From the NCBI GenBank assembly GCA_040880545.1, contig JBBDIE010000151.1:1-64000 (forward strand): a DNA stretch of 64,000 nucleotides, read 5' to 3'. The position numbers and the translations under genes were made by a program. This DNA is from M55B112 sp040880545 (GTDB taxonomy: Bacteria > Bacteroidota > Bacteroidia > Bacteroidales > GCA-2748055). Position 1 is the stretch's first letter. Each line of letters starts with the position of its first letter. Below are positions 8,729-18,274 of the stretch, in pieces. A model generated the notes under the pieces. That model made no database searches. It saw nothing but the letters and a program-made list of their open reading frames with translations, and had not been told where the DNA came from.

Positions 8729-10396
8729 ATGAAAAAAAACACACACTGCGTTTGGTTGGTCATCCTACTGTTACTTTCAGTTGTTGGATGCTCAGATCTT
8801 ACTAGTCAACAGCCGGATGTAAATCCGATGAACTTCGAGGTACTCAGGCCCACTTTCCCTGACCGGTATTTCAACATTAAAGATTATGGCGCCGTTAATG
8901 ATGGCTTTTTCCTCAATACCGAAGCTATCAACAGCTCAATCAAAGAGTGTAGTCAATCTGGTGGGGGAGTGGTCATCATTCCCCAGGGGGTATGGCTTAC
9001 GGGACCTATTCGCTTGCAAAACGATGTGGAGCTCAGGGTGGAAGAGGGTGCTGTTGTACTTTTTAGCAGTAACTTTGATGATTATCCATATGTGAAAACC
9101 TATTATGAAGGGCAGAGAGATTTTCGTGCAATGCCTCTTCTTTTCGGGGACAGTCTCACCAATATCGCAATTACAGGCAAAGGGGTGCTGGATGGTTCGG
9201 GAGATGCATGGAGACCGGTGAAAAAAATGAAAACCACAGAGCGTCAATGGGAAGAGCTGGTTGCCTCCGGAGGTGTGGTTAGTGAAGAGGGAGATGTTTG
9301 GTGGCCCAATAAATATGCCTATCGGGTCTCAAAAGATCCTGATAAATACCGCAAGATTATTGCGGATCTGCCTGACAGGGATGCTTACAAGGCATTCTAC
9401 CGTCCACCCCTGGTTCAGTTAATCTCCTGTAAAAAAGTACTACTGGAAGGCCCTTTGTTTCAGAACTCTCCGGCATGGTGCATCCATCCACTGATGTGTG
9501 AACACCTTACTGTGAATGATATATCTGTAAAGAATCCATGGTATGCGCAGAATGGTGACGGAATCGATGTGGAATCCTGCACGTATGTTTCTATTACCAA
9601 TTCGCAATTTGACGTGGGTGATGATGCTATCTGCGTGAAATCTGGCAGGAATGAAGAAGGCAGGAAACGAGGCATTCCCACCCGCTATATGGAAGTGGAT
9701 AATTGCGTTGTTCATCATGGTCATGGTGGCTTTGTTGTGGGTAGCGAAATGTCGGGAGGGGTCAGTGACATCTGGGTAAGGAATTGTACCTTTCTGGGTA
9801 CAGACGTGGGCTTAAGGTTTAAAAGCACCAGGGGTCGTGGAGGAGTGGTAGAAAATATATATATTGAGAATATCCGGATGATCAATATAGAGAGGGATGC
9901 AATTATTTTTAATCTTTTCTATGCCGGACTGGGACCCACTGAGATGGGTGAAAATCCCATCGAACATCTGATGGCAGATGCTCCTCCGGTAAGCGAGGAG
10001 ACTCCTGAATTCAGAAATATTACCATGAAAGATATAAGTTGCCAGGGTGCCTACCGGGCAATGCGGGTCATGGGACTACCAGAAATGCCCGTCACTGGTA
10101 TTACCCTGGAAAACTCGGTATTTCGTTCAACCCGGGGGGTAGAATGCCTCCTTACCAACGGACTCCGCATGAAAGATGTTGGGATCACTACTGATGGCTA
10201 TCCGACAATGCGTTTGGTCAATGTTAAGGATGGAAAAATTGAAAGTCTTCGGGGCAATCATGAGATACTTTTTGAGATCGACGGAATGGAAACGGAATAT
10301 GTGGAGATCATATCCGAACAACCGGATTCAATTGCCGAAAGAATTATGCTGGGTAAAGATGTAGATAAGGAAAAAATAACAATTAACCTTCCATGA
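8729..10396 (+). CDS. GH28 polygalacturonase-like lipoprotein
   Basis: 555 residues. The N-terminus is a lipoprotein signal with Cys21 in LLSVVGCSD. A right-handed beta-helix of the GH28 family follows: FNIKDYGAVNDG near residue 50, NGDGIDVESC (D277, D280), the GDDAICVKSG motif (D298/D299) and HHGHGGFVVGSEMSGG with the conserved His and Gly. GH28 enzymes hydrolyse alpha-1,4-galacturonosyl links by inversion with a set of Asp residues, and all of them appear present. The insert around residues 165-215 and the length suggest an exo-acting or rhamnogalacturonan-type member, but this is inference. It sits directly behind the GH105 gene in one operon. Confidence 0.92.
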   Translation: MKKNTHCVWLVILLLLSVVGCSDLTSQQPDVNPMNFEVLRPTFPDRYFNIKDYGAVNDGFFLNTEAINSSIKECSQSGGGVVIIPQGVWLTGPIRLQNDVELRVEEGAVVLFSSNFDDYPYVKTYYEGQRDFRAMPLLFGDSLTNIAITGKGVLDGSGDAWRPVKKMKTTERQWEELVASGGVVSEEGDVWWPNKYAYRVSKDPDKYRKIIADLPDRDAYKAFYRPPLVQLISCKKVLLEGPLFQNSPAWCIHPLMCEHLTVNDISVKNPWYAQNGDGIDVESCTYVSITNSQFDVGDDAICVKSGRNEEGRKRGIPTRYMEVDNCVVHHGHGGFVVGSEMSGGVSDIWVRNCTFLGTDVGLRFKSTRGRGGVVENIYIENIRMINIERDAIIFNLFYAGLGPTEMGENPIEHLMADAPPVSEETPEFRNITMKDISCQGAYRAMRVMGLPEMPVTGITLENSVFRSTRGVECLLTNGLRMKDVGITTDGYPTMRLVNVKDGKIESLRGNHEILFEIDGMETEYVEIISEQPDSIAERIMLGKDVDKEKITINLP

Positions 10397-10481
10397 GAGA
10401 ATAATATTTAAACATAGGAATAGGTGAAATGTCATAATTTGTTTCTCAAATTTCAATTAATTCTAACTAAAACCATTTATT

Positions 10482-13151
10482 ATGAAAAAAAATTTTACAA
10501 CCTTAATTTTAATGCTTTTTTTCTTGTGGCAGCTTCCTGCGCAGGAAGCCCATATTATCCTGATAACAGATGCCAACAGGGATGATGAGCAGTTTGAATT
10601 CCTGATGAACCAGGGATTTGATGTCACCAAATTCTGGCCCGGGAGTCTTTCAGAGGCAGGCCAGGATACCATCGACATGCTGAATGCAGCTGATCTTGTT
10701 ATCATCGGCCGAAGCCCTAATAGTGGCGACTTCGGTTCGCCTGATAAGGAGGCATGGAACGATCTTACAGTACCAGTCATCCTGAATGCCCAGTATGTGG
10801 CACGAAGTAACCGTATCAACTGGTTTAACAGTACGTCCGCATTCCACGCCAATGAGGAACCACGAGTTGCCTATGGTGTGGCAGCCGATCCTTTGGATCC
10901 TATTTTCAGTAATGTATCACTGATGGATGGAGATTCTGTAGCCTGGTGCTACGCGCCCCATGACTTTATCGATCTGGATGAGGCCACCAACGGTCAGGTC
11001 CTGGTTAGCTATGCAGATACGATCCCCCTGGTAGTCCGTTTTGATGCCGGTGTGGAATTCTATGAGGGTTCGGGTGACATGCCTGCCGGTCCGAGAACTT
11101 ATTTCGGATTCGGCAATGACAATACCGAAATCGTAAACTTCTTCCCTCTATCTAAAGAGGCCAAGGCCGCTTATGTGGCAGAAATTTACCGGTTACTGGG
11201 TCAGGCGATTGAAATGCCGGTTTTCAGTACAGCTGATAACCGGGTCATCCTGGTTACTGACACTGACAGGGATGATCAACAGTTTGAATGGTTGTCAAGG
11301 CAGGGGTTGAAAGTAATGAAATTCTGGCCCGGAAATCTCTCCGAAGCCAGTCAGGATACCCTTGACATACTAAATATGGCCGACCTTGTGATCCTCGGCA
11401 GGAGTCCAAATAGCGGAGACTTCGACTCTCCCGACAAGGAGGTATGGAATAACCTGGAAGTGCCTGTAATCCTGAACGCCCAGTATGCGGCAAGAAGCAA
11501 CCGTATTAACTGGTTTAACAGTACTTCAGCCTTCCATGCCAATGAAGCACCTCCTGTTGCCTACGGAGTGGTTTCCAATCCTTCTGATCCTGCTTTCGAT
11601 GCAGTGACCCTGATGGATGGAGATTCTGTAGCCTGGTGCTATCCGCCTCATGACTTCCTTGACATGGGCCCTACAACCAACGGAGAGGTACTTGTTGCTT
11701 ATGCTGACACGGTTGCCCTGGTGGTTCGTTTTGATGCAGATATAGAGTTTTATGAGGGTTCTGTGGACATGCCTGCGGGCCCGAGGCTCTATTTCGGTTT
11801 TGGGAACGATAATACAGGACCTGCCTATTTCTTCCCGCTGACCAGGGAAGCCAAAAAAGTTTACCTGGCTGAGATCAGCAGATTAATTGATCTGCCGGAA
11901 GTTCCGGAAGTGGTGTTTGGAGCAGCTGACTTCAACGTGACCCTGATCTCGGATGATGATCTGGATGATCCTCAAATGAAGTTCCTGGAGAAAAATGGAA
12001 TGAGGGTGACGAAATTCTGGCCTGGTAGTCTTTCGGAAGCCAGTCAGGATACCATTGATATGCTTAATGCCACAGATCTGGTGATTGTTGGAAGAAGCCC
12101 CGGTAGTGGTGATTTTGATTCACCTGACAAGGAAAGCTGGAATAGCCTTACGGTGCCGCTTATTCTTAATGGCCAATATACCGCCAGGAGCAATCGGATC
12201 AACTGGTTTAACAGCACTTCGGCATTTCATGCCAACGATGAACCGGAGGTGGCTTACGGTGCAACAACCATGCCCGATGATATGATTTTCTCCAATGTGA
12301 ATCTGATGACGGGCGATTCCATCGACTGGTGCCTGCCGCCACATGATTTCCTTGATCTGGATTCCACCACAAACGGTGAGATCGTGGCGACCTTTGCAGA
12401 TACTGTGCCGCTTGTAGTAAGGTTTGAAACAGGAGTGGAATTCTATGAAGGATCGGTGGACATGCCTAGTGGACCGAGAACATACTTTGGCTTTGGGAAT
12501 GACAATGCCGGACCGGCCAATTATTTTCCGCTGACTCCCAACGGACAGCAAGTCTATTTGAATGAGATCAGCAATATACTGGATGCCGATCTGAGTGTGG
12601 CAAAAACGGTGGATACTGATTTTCTCCTTAGTGAACTTGAGTACAGCGTGACCACCGCTACACTGACACCGGATTTCAACCCCGACTCTCTAAGCTATAT
12701 TCTGGAGCTGGTTGAGGATTCCAATGTGGTTACTCTGACAGCCAAACCTAACAGCGAATTTGCTACTGTGGTGGGCGATAGTACAATTGATGTCACCGGA
12801 GGAGAAGCGATAAGCACTAATATCGTAGTAACGGCCGAGAATGGAAATGCCAGGACCTATGAAGTAACAGTGATTCCATATATTGATCCAACAGAACCCA
12901 ATGCGGTCTCCGGGGTCACCCGGCAGCTGGGTCTTTATCCGAATCCTGCTATCAATCATCTGAATGTGGTCTCTGATTCAGATATCAGTCAGGTGGATAT
13001 TTACAACCTCCTTGGTAAGCGCGTGATGAGCAGAAAGGGGGATAATCAAAATAAGATAGTACTGAACGTGGGTTCCATTGAACCGGGAATGTACCTTATC
13101 AGGGTTGATAACGGCAGGGAAGCAACAATCAGAAAATTTTTGAAGAAGTAG
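10482..13151 (+). CDS. T9SS-secreted protein with three tandem copies of an uncharacterised ~231-residue domain
   Basis: 889 residues. After a signal peptide (ends near LPAQ), three closely related copies of one domain start near residues 23, 254 and 485. Each has a hydrophobic strand (VILVTD or similar), RDDEQFE-type helix, KFWPG, LSEA-QDT, ADLVI-GRSP-SGDF, LNAQY-ARSNRINWF, STSAFHANE, WC-PPHDF, EFYEGS-DMP and YFGFGNDN. The strand/helix pattern at the start of each copy resembles a flavodoxin- or GATase1/ThuA-like fold, but I recognise no catalytic triad. A cadherin-like beta-sandwich (about 705-800) and a T9SS sorting domain (from LGLYPNPAINHLNV near residue 815) follow. It lies 85 bases after GH28 and before a strong terminator, so it is likely co-regulated with pectin use. 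Function is unknown; surface glycan binding or an unrecognised enzyme are both possible. Confidence 0.85.
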   Translation: MKKNFTTLILMLFFLWQLPAQEAHIILITDANRDDEQFEFLMNQGFDVTKFWPGSLSEAGQDTIDMLNAADLVIIGRSPNSGDFGSPDKEAWNDLTVPVILNAQYVARSNRINWFNSTSAFHANEEPRVAYGVAADPLDPIFSNVSLMDGDSVAWCYAPHDFIDLDEATNGQVLVSYADTIPLVVRFDAGVEFYEGSGDMPAGPRTYFGFGNDNTEIVNFFPLSKEAKAAYVAEIYRLLGQAIEMPVFSTADNRVILVTDTDRDDQQFEWLSRQGLKVMKFWPGNLSEASQDTLDILNMADLVILGRSPNSGDFDSPDKEVWNNLEVPVILNAQYAARSNRINWFNSTSAFHANEAPPVAYGVVSNPSDPAFDAVTLMDGDSVAWCYPPHDFLDMGPTTNGEVLVAYADTVALVVRFDADIEFYEGSVDMPAGPRLYFGFGNDNTGPAYFFPLTREAKKVYLAEISRLIDLPEVPEVVFGAADFNVTLISDDDLDDPQMKFLEKNGMRVTKFWPGSLSEASQDTIDMLNATDLVIVGRSPGSGDFDSPDKESWNSLTVPLILNGQYTARSNRINWFNSTSAFHANDEPEVAYGATTMPDDMIFSNVNLMTGDSIDWCLPPHDFLDLDSTTNGEIVATFADTVPLVVRFETGVEFYEGSVDMPSGPRTYFGFGNDNAGPANYFPLTPNGQQVYLNEISNILDADLSVAKTVDTDFLLSELEYSVTTATLTPDFNPDSLSYILELVEDSNVVTLTAKPNSEFATVVGDSTIDVTGGEAISTNIVVTAENGNARTYEVTVIPYIDPTEPNAVSGVTRQLGLYPNPAINHLNVVSDSDISQVDIYNLLGKRVMSRKGDNQNKIVLNVGSIEPGMYLIRVDNGREATIRKFLKK
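10548..12590 (+). repeat. Three tandem in-frame coding repeats (~693 bp period)
   Basis: The three domain copies begin near 10548, 11241 and 11935. Long stretches such as AACTGGTTTAACAG and the WCxxPHDF region are shared at DNA level, pointing to internal duplication. Synonymous differences between copies suggest the duplication is not very recent. Confidence 0.85.
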
Positions 13152-13167
13152 TCATAGTTTTGTAATA

Positions 13168-13206
13168 AAACTGGTTGTCTCCATATGGGAGGCAGCCGGT
13201 TTTTTT
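13168..13206 (+). terminator. Rho-independent terminator after the triple-repeat gene
   Basis: Stem AAACTGGTTGTCTCC (13168-13182) pairs along 15 positions, allowing G-U pairs, with GGAGGCAGCCGGTTT (13188-13202) around a 5-base loop, followed by a run of T to 13206. It closes the GH105-GH28-repeat protein unit. Confidence 0.85.
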
Positions 13207-13228
13207 CCTTAAATTTTTATTACATTTA

Positions 13229-13237
13229 TATACCAAT
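13229..13237. promoter_or_regulatory. Candidate operator core TATACCAAT upstream of the second T9SS unknown gene
   Basis: TATACCAAT is the reverse complement of ATTGGTATA, the core of the 13-bp repeat before susC and the CE8 gene. It lies 26 bases before the ATG at 13263. Its role as a binding site for the HTCS regulator is inference. Confidence 0.3.
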
Positions 13238-13262
13238 AATTCACATTAAAAATCAATAGATT

Positions 13263-14339
13263 ATGAAAAATTTTTACTCACAGTTTTCCGTGATTTTACT
13301 GGCACTTTTACTTGTGGCAGCTGATGCGAATAGTCAGAAGAAAATTCTATTTGTAGGTAGAGACGCACTGGGTGATTACCAGTCGGACCAGGACATGGTT
13401 GACAGTATGATCGCCTGGGGTTATGATCCTGTATTCTGGGATAGCAACGGAGAGTATGATGTAGGAACAGGTCCCGATTTCAACCCACTGGACTATGCCA
13501 ATTACGAAGGTGTGTTTTTTAATGAAACCGTTGATTCCAAAGCGGTGGCCCGGTTTGCTTCTGATGGATATCCCTTGCCCTGCATCAATCTTGAAGGCTA
13601 TGCTGTCGCAACAGGAAATGACCGCTGGGCATGGATCAGCGACAATGGTGCTGAGTTATTCCAAACCCCTGATGCAGGAGGGACAGCAGATGATCAGGTA
13701 TTTGTAGTGGCCGATAACTCACACTATATTACCGAAATATTTGATGTTGGCGAAGAGATCGTCTGGTCTACAGCCGATATTGCCACCGACATCGCGGCCA
13801 ATCGCCCGGTATCTATCATGGAGGTCAACGTGACTTATGACGGGAAATTGGGAACTATGAAATCGCACGCTGCGCAGGATAATTTCTGGAATCTGGCGAC
13901 CATCGATGACATGGACGGCACCGAAAACAGAATGGTTTTCTGGGGACTCAATCACATTGGTCTGAACGGAGAGGCCCAGGATGGCAGTTATGGGACACCT
14001 GATTTCTTCACTATGATCAAACGGGCATCTGCATGGGCCTACGATGGTGCCGAAAGTAGTACTTCGGTTGAGGCTGTTAAGTCAGATCCTTTATCGCTCA
14101 GTACATATCCCAATCCTGCCGAAGAGAAGGTTACGATTCGTTTCCATTCTGCAAGTCAGTCTGACTTCACTGCTACACTGTTCAGTATTACAGGACAGCA
14201 AATGGAAGTGATAACCAGAGCAGCTGTGTCCGGAATCAACCATCTCTCCCTGGATGTAAACAAATTTCCTGCTGGCATCTATCATTTGAAGTTGCAGATT
14301 GAAGGTAATGTGGCTGTATCTAAAATAATGATAAGATAA
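13263..14339 (+). CDS. T9SS-secreted protein of unknown function, probably related in fold to the repeat domain of the previous gene
   Basis: 358 residues: signal peptide (ends near DANSQ), an alpha/beta domain starting KKILFVGRDALGDYQSD (residues 26-42) with DPVFWDSNGEYD, FFNETVDSKAVARF and GLNHIGLNGEAQDG further on, and a T9SS sorting domain from LSTYPNPAEEKVTI near residue 280 to the end. The opening strand-loop-helix (VGRDALGDYQSDQDMVDSM) parallels VTDTDRDDQQFEWL in the neighbour, and both follow with a W/FW motif, so the two may share a GATase1/ThuA-like fold. No catalytic motif is recognised. It sits between two terminators and thus may have its own promoter. The placement inside the pectin locus is the only functional clue. 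Confidence 0.8.
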   Translation: MKNFYSQFSVILLALLLVAADANSQKKILFVGRDALGDYQSDQDMVDSMIAWGYDPVFWDSNGEYDVGTGPDFNPLDYANYEGVFFNETVDSKAVARFASDGYPLPCINLEGYAVATGNDRWAWISDNGAELFQTPDAGGTADDQVFVVADNSHYITEIFDVGEEIVWSTADIATDIAANRPVSIMEVNVTYDGKLGTMKSHAAQDNFWNLATIDDMDGTENRMVFWGLNHIGLNGEAQDGSYGTPDFFTMIKRASAWAYDGAESSTSVEAVKSDPLSLSTYPNPAEEKVTIRFHSASQSDFTATLFSITGQQMEVITRAAVSGINHLSLDVNKFPAGIYHLKLQIEGNVAVSKIMIR

Positions 14340-14370
14340 AGTAAGCCGGGATATTACTTGTTTTTTATAT

Positions 14371-14406
14371 AAAAGCCGTCACAAATGATCTTTGTGACGG
14401 CTTTTT
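14371..14406. terminator. Bidirectional terminator between convergent units
   Basis: AAAAGCCGTCACAAA (14371-14385) is perfectly complementary to TTTGTGACGGCTTTT (14391-14405) around a 5-base loop, with T runs on both strands. It serves the + strand gene ending at 14339 and the reverse susC-susD-PL1 operon ending at 14421. Confidence 0.9.
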
Positions 14407-14420
14407 AGGTAAGAGTTATT

Positions 14421-16370
14421 CTACCTGGCAATGATTACCCTGTGGTAATCTACCTCATTTCCGGTTTCGAAACGGATGATGTATGGTCCGCTATTCAGCT
14501 CCTCAGCCTGAAAGATAAGTGAATGAGTTCCTGAATGTTGTTCGCCATGGAATATTTGTCTGACCTGCCTTCCGGTCATATCATAAAGTGAGATGGATAC
14601 CACGGCTTTTACCGACAACGAGAACCTGAGCTTTGCTTTATTAGAGAATGGGTTGGGGAAAACTTCAAGGTTTTCTCCAAAATCTGCTGCTGACTCCATT
14701 CCTACTTTCAATTCAGCGAAGATGCTGTCGGTATAGAATGATTCCATGGTTGTGTTTACCGTTTTGAGCCGGTAGTAATATACTCCATTATCTGTAAGGC
14801 TGTTGTCAGTAAAAGTAGTGCTATCTGGTTCGGTTGTGATCAATTCATTCCAGCTGTCTTCCTTCTTTCTCTCTACTACAAACCCAGTCTCATTTTCGGA
14901 GATATCTACCCATGACAGGGTGACTGCATAATCTATCACAGTATCTATAGAAAGCTTTATTGGTCGAACCAGGTATTCATATGCTTCAACCAATTCGTTT
15001 AAGTACGCTTCCAGGTTGGTATAGCCATCTCCATCATCGTCTCCGTTCCTGTCGGCCGGATCATTCTTATTTAATCCATTGGCGTCTTCCCAGTCATCCG
15101 GCATCCCATCCTTGTCAGTATCATCCGGAGGGGGGGTGCTTTCCAAAATGGGCCATCCTCCTACCGTTCCCTGGGAATCTATAATACCTTGTCCCACTGC
15201 GTAATTACCACCATATTGGGCAGTTCCGGTTACCGTTTCGCAGATGATCCTGGCATCGATCGGGTCTCGTTTGGGAAGAATTGCTCCAGCACGGCTCATC
15301 ACATGTTCGAAGGCCTCAGCAGCATTATGGGGAGTTAAGGCCGGTGCTTCCAATGGGTTTTCCAATTTGATCAGCTCCTTCTCGGCAAGAGTAATTCCAT
15401 CCACACCCAGCCAGTTGTCGTCAGTGGTAGCAGGGTATCCTTCAGTCACATTTCCCGCGATGTAATAGGTGCCAAATCCATTCTCATTGCTGTAGGGCTC
15501 CACAATTCTGTCTCTTTTACTAACAGCGGTAGCCGGTCCATACTTGTAATAATTGGCAACTATATTGTGGTTTCCGGCTTCTCCACCGTAAGCGCTGTTA
15601 CTTCCCCAGTTGTAGATTACGTTATTGCGGTAATCCACCAGTTCAAGTGTGGGTTCTCCGGAATAGCGACTACCGTTGAAGCGGGGGTTCCTGCTGGAGT
15701 GGTGGGCCAGCAAATTGTGATGAAATGAGGCACCCTGACCTCCCCAAATCCCGCCATAACCATGATTTCCCTTGTCGTGAATGGAGCTGTAAAGACTTTC
15801 GCTTAACAGGCAATATTGCAGGCTAAAGTTTTTATTGTCATAGAATGATCCGCATTCGTCTACGCTCCAGGACATGGAACAATGATCGATAATAATATTC
15901 TGCTGCTCCCTTCCGAACATGGCATCATTCTGGCTCCCTGTCTGATCACCATGACGGCTACGGATAAACCTGATGATAACATTGTCTGCATCAATGATAA
16001 GAGGAAAATTTCTGATACAAATGCCATCACCCGGGGCTGTTTGACCGGCAATGGTAATATTACCATTGTTGATACGAAGTTCTGACTCCAGCTCGATTGT
16101 ACCAGATACCCTGAAAATAATTGTCCTGGGCCCTGAAGCCTGGATGGCAGACCGGAGACTCCCCTGTCCATAGTCGTTAAGATTTGTTACCATGATAACA
16201 GCGCCCCCCCGTCCGCCTGTTGTCATCGCACCAAAACCCTCCGCTCCTGGGAAAGCGGGGGTCTGGGCGAACAGGAATCCGGGCAGGAGCAGAAAAACCA
16301 AAATGCTGAACTGGATTATTCTTTTGCCGTCCCTCTCTTCCTCATTGCTTTTTGCAGGGATGGTGATCAT
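14421..16370 (-). CDS. PL1-family pectate lyase with calcium-repeat, FnIII and T9SS domains
   Basis: 649 residues. Signal sequence at about 17-36 (ILVFLLLPGFLFAQ), then a right-handed beta-helix lyase domain of the PL1 pectate lyase family (about 38-400): PGAEGFGAMTTGGRGG, FRVSGTIEL, IAGQTAPGDGI, HCSMSWSVDEC, the GGIWGGQGASFHHNL strip and HSSRNPRFNG, which contains the conserved Arg/Pro region of the catalytic site. It cleaves polygalacturonate by beta-elimination and leaves unsaturated ends for the GH105 enzymes. A Ca2+-binding DTDKDGMPDDWED-type segment (about 418-460), an FnIII-like domain (about 470-560) and a T9SS sorting domain (from NLEVFPNPFSNKAKL) follow. It is the last gene of the susC-susD-PL1 operon, 23 bases behind susD. 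The tail predicts export to the cell surface or medium. Confidence 0.92.
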   Translation of the reverse strand: MITIPAKSNEEERDGKRIIQFSILVFLLLPGFLFAQTPAFPGAEGFGAMTTGGRGGAVIMVTNLNDYGQGSLRSAIQASGPRTIIFRVSGTIELESELRINNGNITIAGQTAPGDGICIRNFPLIIDADNVIIRFIRSRHGDQTGSQNDAMFGREQQNIIIDHCSMSWSVDECGSFYDNKNFSLQYCLLSESLYSSIHDKGNHGYGGIWGGQGASFHHNLLAHHSSRNPRFNGSRYSGEPTLELVDYRNNVIYNWGSNSAYGGEAGNHNIVANYYKYGPATAVSKRDRIVEPYSNENGFGTYYIAGNVTEGYPATTDDNWLGVDGITLAEKELIKLENPLEAPALTPHNAAEAFEHVMSRAGAILPKRDPIDARIICETVTGTAQYGGNYAVGQGIIDSQGTVGGWPILESTPPPDDTDKDGMPDDWEDANGLNKNDPADRNGDDDGDGYTNLEAYLNELVEAYEYLVRPIKLSIDTVIDYAVTLSWVDISENETGFVVERKKEDSWNELITTEPDSTTFTDNSLTDNGVYYYRLKTVNTTMESFYTDSIFAELKVGMESAADFGENLEVFPNPFSNKAKLRFSLSVKAVVSISLYDMTGRQVRQIFHGEQHSGTHSLIFQAEELNSGPYIIRFETGNEVDYHRVIIAR

Positions 16371-16393
16371 ACCTTTCTAAAAGTTAGTATTTA

Positions 16394-18244
16394 TTAATAT
16401 CCCGGATTCTGATACGAAGGATCGCCGATTGCATCGATCTGGATCTGGGGTATAGGCCGGAGGTTGAATTTCTCGCTGAAATTCTGTCTGGCCAAAGGGT
16501 TTCCTGCATATTGTTTCATCCTTTGTATCTGGGTTCCTGTCCGTTTAAGGTCGAACCAGCGGATTTGTTCACCACAAAATTCCCTGGCCCGTTCGTTCAA
16601 AAAGAAATCAAGGCTAAGGTCGGCCCCGCTGTTAATCCCGTAAGAAGCAAGCATAGCTGCTCCATCACCATCGTAGGATCTTTTATTAGCAAGGGTTAAC
16701 AGGTGGTTATAGGCATCACCCCCGGCTCCTGTTTTCCACATGGCTTCAGCGGCGTTGAGGAACATTTCGGCATATCTTACTACGTAGGCATCCCGGATTC
16801 CTCTTTCAGAACCTACACCGTTGGCTGCAGGACGGTCCGGGTCGGAAAATTTGCTTAATTCGAAACAAAGATTCCTGTCGTTGGTCCGTTCTCCCCGGAT
16901 CGTGCCATCGGGATTGAACATATGGGCATGGTCCAGCGTCCAGAAATTTCTTTCATAGTGCCAGATGTAGTTCTGAAGAACTTCATCTTCGATTAGTGTA
17001 GCATCATCCGGATAGAATCCCTTATAGAGGAATATTGCGGTATCACCCGGGACCAATACGGGTTTTCCATACAAGGGATCAGCAGGATCGTCATGCCATG
17101 GTCCCCTCGGCCACCTCAACCCGGTCGTATCAGGATCATTGGCAAACCATGTGGTCTTAAAAGAGCCGTAGAATCGCTCGTCAACATCCTCATGGAATGC
17201 ATCGATCAGGTACATCGTAGGGTTATACCTCCTGAATGGGCGGCCATTCTCTACATCACGGGTCAGGCCCGGTATGACATCGTACTGCATCCCGAACATC
17301 AGATGTCCCAGGTGTCCGCCTTCACGATCATCCCACGGTTTATCCCCCTCCCTCTGGTAATTCTGGTAGGTTTCCGGATCTATATTCATGGTAGCGAATT
17401 CCGTACGGGAGTAATTAATAGCCCATACATTTTCCGGGTTGTTGTCATTGTTTTCCAGCGACCAGAGATCGGCGTAATTGTCCCAAAGGCTGAACTGGCC
17501 GCTCGCGATCACCGCCTCGGCATCATTGGCGGCATCAGTGAGATAACTATTATCGCCTGAATAGTATCCCCAAGTCAGATTCATTCTTGACCTGAAACCC
17601 AGTGCAGCCATTTTGGTTACCCTACCGAAGTCGGTAGCTGCTGTATTGTTAGTTTCACTGAGGTTGTCCACAGCAAAGTTAAGATCCTCCAGAATCAACT
17701 TATAAAACTCCTCTACCGGGGTTCGGTTAGCGTCCAGCACGACCCCTTTCACCGGTTCTGTACTCAGATGAACTCCTCCCCAGGTTTCGACAATTAGCCA
17801 GTTATAAAGCGCTCTGAGAAAACGAACCTCAGAGAGTCTCATTTTCGTCATGGATTCATCCAACGGTGTCCTGTCGGGATCGGAAAGGATGTCAATTGCA
17901 TCGTTGCAGGTATTCACGCCCCGGTATAATTCCACCCAAAGCACAACCAGCCTGGAGTTGGTGGGATTGAAGTCGGTAGTGAATGTATACTGGTACTGTT
18001 GCGGGTGCTGCTGACCGTAATCATATATGTCAGTGCCAGCAGTGCTGAAATCATAGCCCTCCTCTTGTCCGAACCATATTTTATTGGTGACATAGGCGGC
18101 TGCGACAAGACTCTCCATTCCTGACGGAGAGGTATAATATTGTTCTGTACTCGCGCCTGCCAGGTATTCCTCATCAAGGAATTCCTCACATGAAAATGTT
18201 CCCAGAGCAAGTAAAACTATTATAAATTTATTAAATGTTTTCAT
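16394..18244 (-). CDS. SusD/RagB-family surface glycan-binding lipoprotein
   Basis: 616 residues. Lipoprotein signal MKTFNKFIIVLLALGTFSC with Cys19, followed by CEEFLDEEY, the usual start of mature SusD proteins. The interior is TPR-rich and alpha-helical with SusD hallmarks: VAAAYVTNKIWF, RFLRALYNWLIVETWG, an AEAMW helix near 500, and the C-terminal LNERAREFCGEQIRWFDLKRTG and LRPIPQIQIDA. SusD caps the SusC porin and captures the polysaccharide, here inferred to be pectin fragments. The start lies 30 bases after the susC stop, so the two are co-transcribed and form one transporter. Confidence 0.96.
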   Translation of the reverse strand: MKTFNKFIIVLLALGTFSCEEFLDEEYLAGASTEQYYTSPSGMESLVAAAYVTNKIWFGQEEGYDFSTAGTDIYDYGQQHPQQYQYTFTTDFNPTNSRLVVLWVELYRGVNTCNDAIDILSDPDRTPLDESMTKMRLSEVRFLRALYNWLIVETWGGVHLSTEPVKGVVLDANRTPVEEFYKLILEDLNFAVDNLSETNNTAATDFGRVTKMAALGFRSRMNLTWGYYSGDNSYLTDAANDAEAVIASGQFSLWDNYADLWSLENNDNNPENVWAINYSRTEFATMNIDPETYQNYQREGDKPWDDREGGHLGHLMFGMQYDVIPGLTRDVENGRPFRRYNPTMYLIDAFHEDVDERFYGSFKTTWFANDPDTTGLRWPRGPWHDDPADPLYGKPVLVPGDTAIFLYKGFYPDDATLIEDEVLQNYIWHYERNFWTLDHAHMFNPDGTIRGERTNDRNLCFELSKFSDPDRPAANGVGSERGIRDAYVVRYAEMFLNAAEAMWKTGAGGDAYNHLLTLANKRSYDGDGAAMLASYGINSGADLSLDFFLNERAREFCGEQIRWFDLKRTGTQIQRMKQYAGNPLARQNFSEKFNLRPIPQIQIDAIGDPSYQNPGY

Positions 18245-18274
18245 CTGTATAAATTGTTTTTGAATGTTTCACCA

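Noticed and set aside
10548..12590. Three large repeats as a possible recent transposition or assembly artefact
   Set aside because: The copies differ at many synonymous and some amino-acid positions and stay in frame, so they are a diverged domain duplication.
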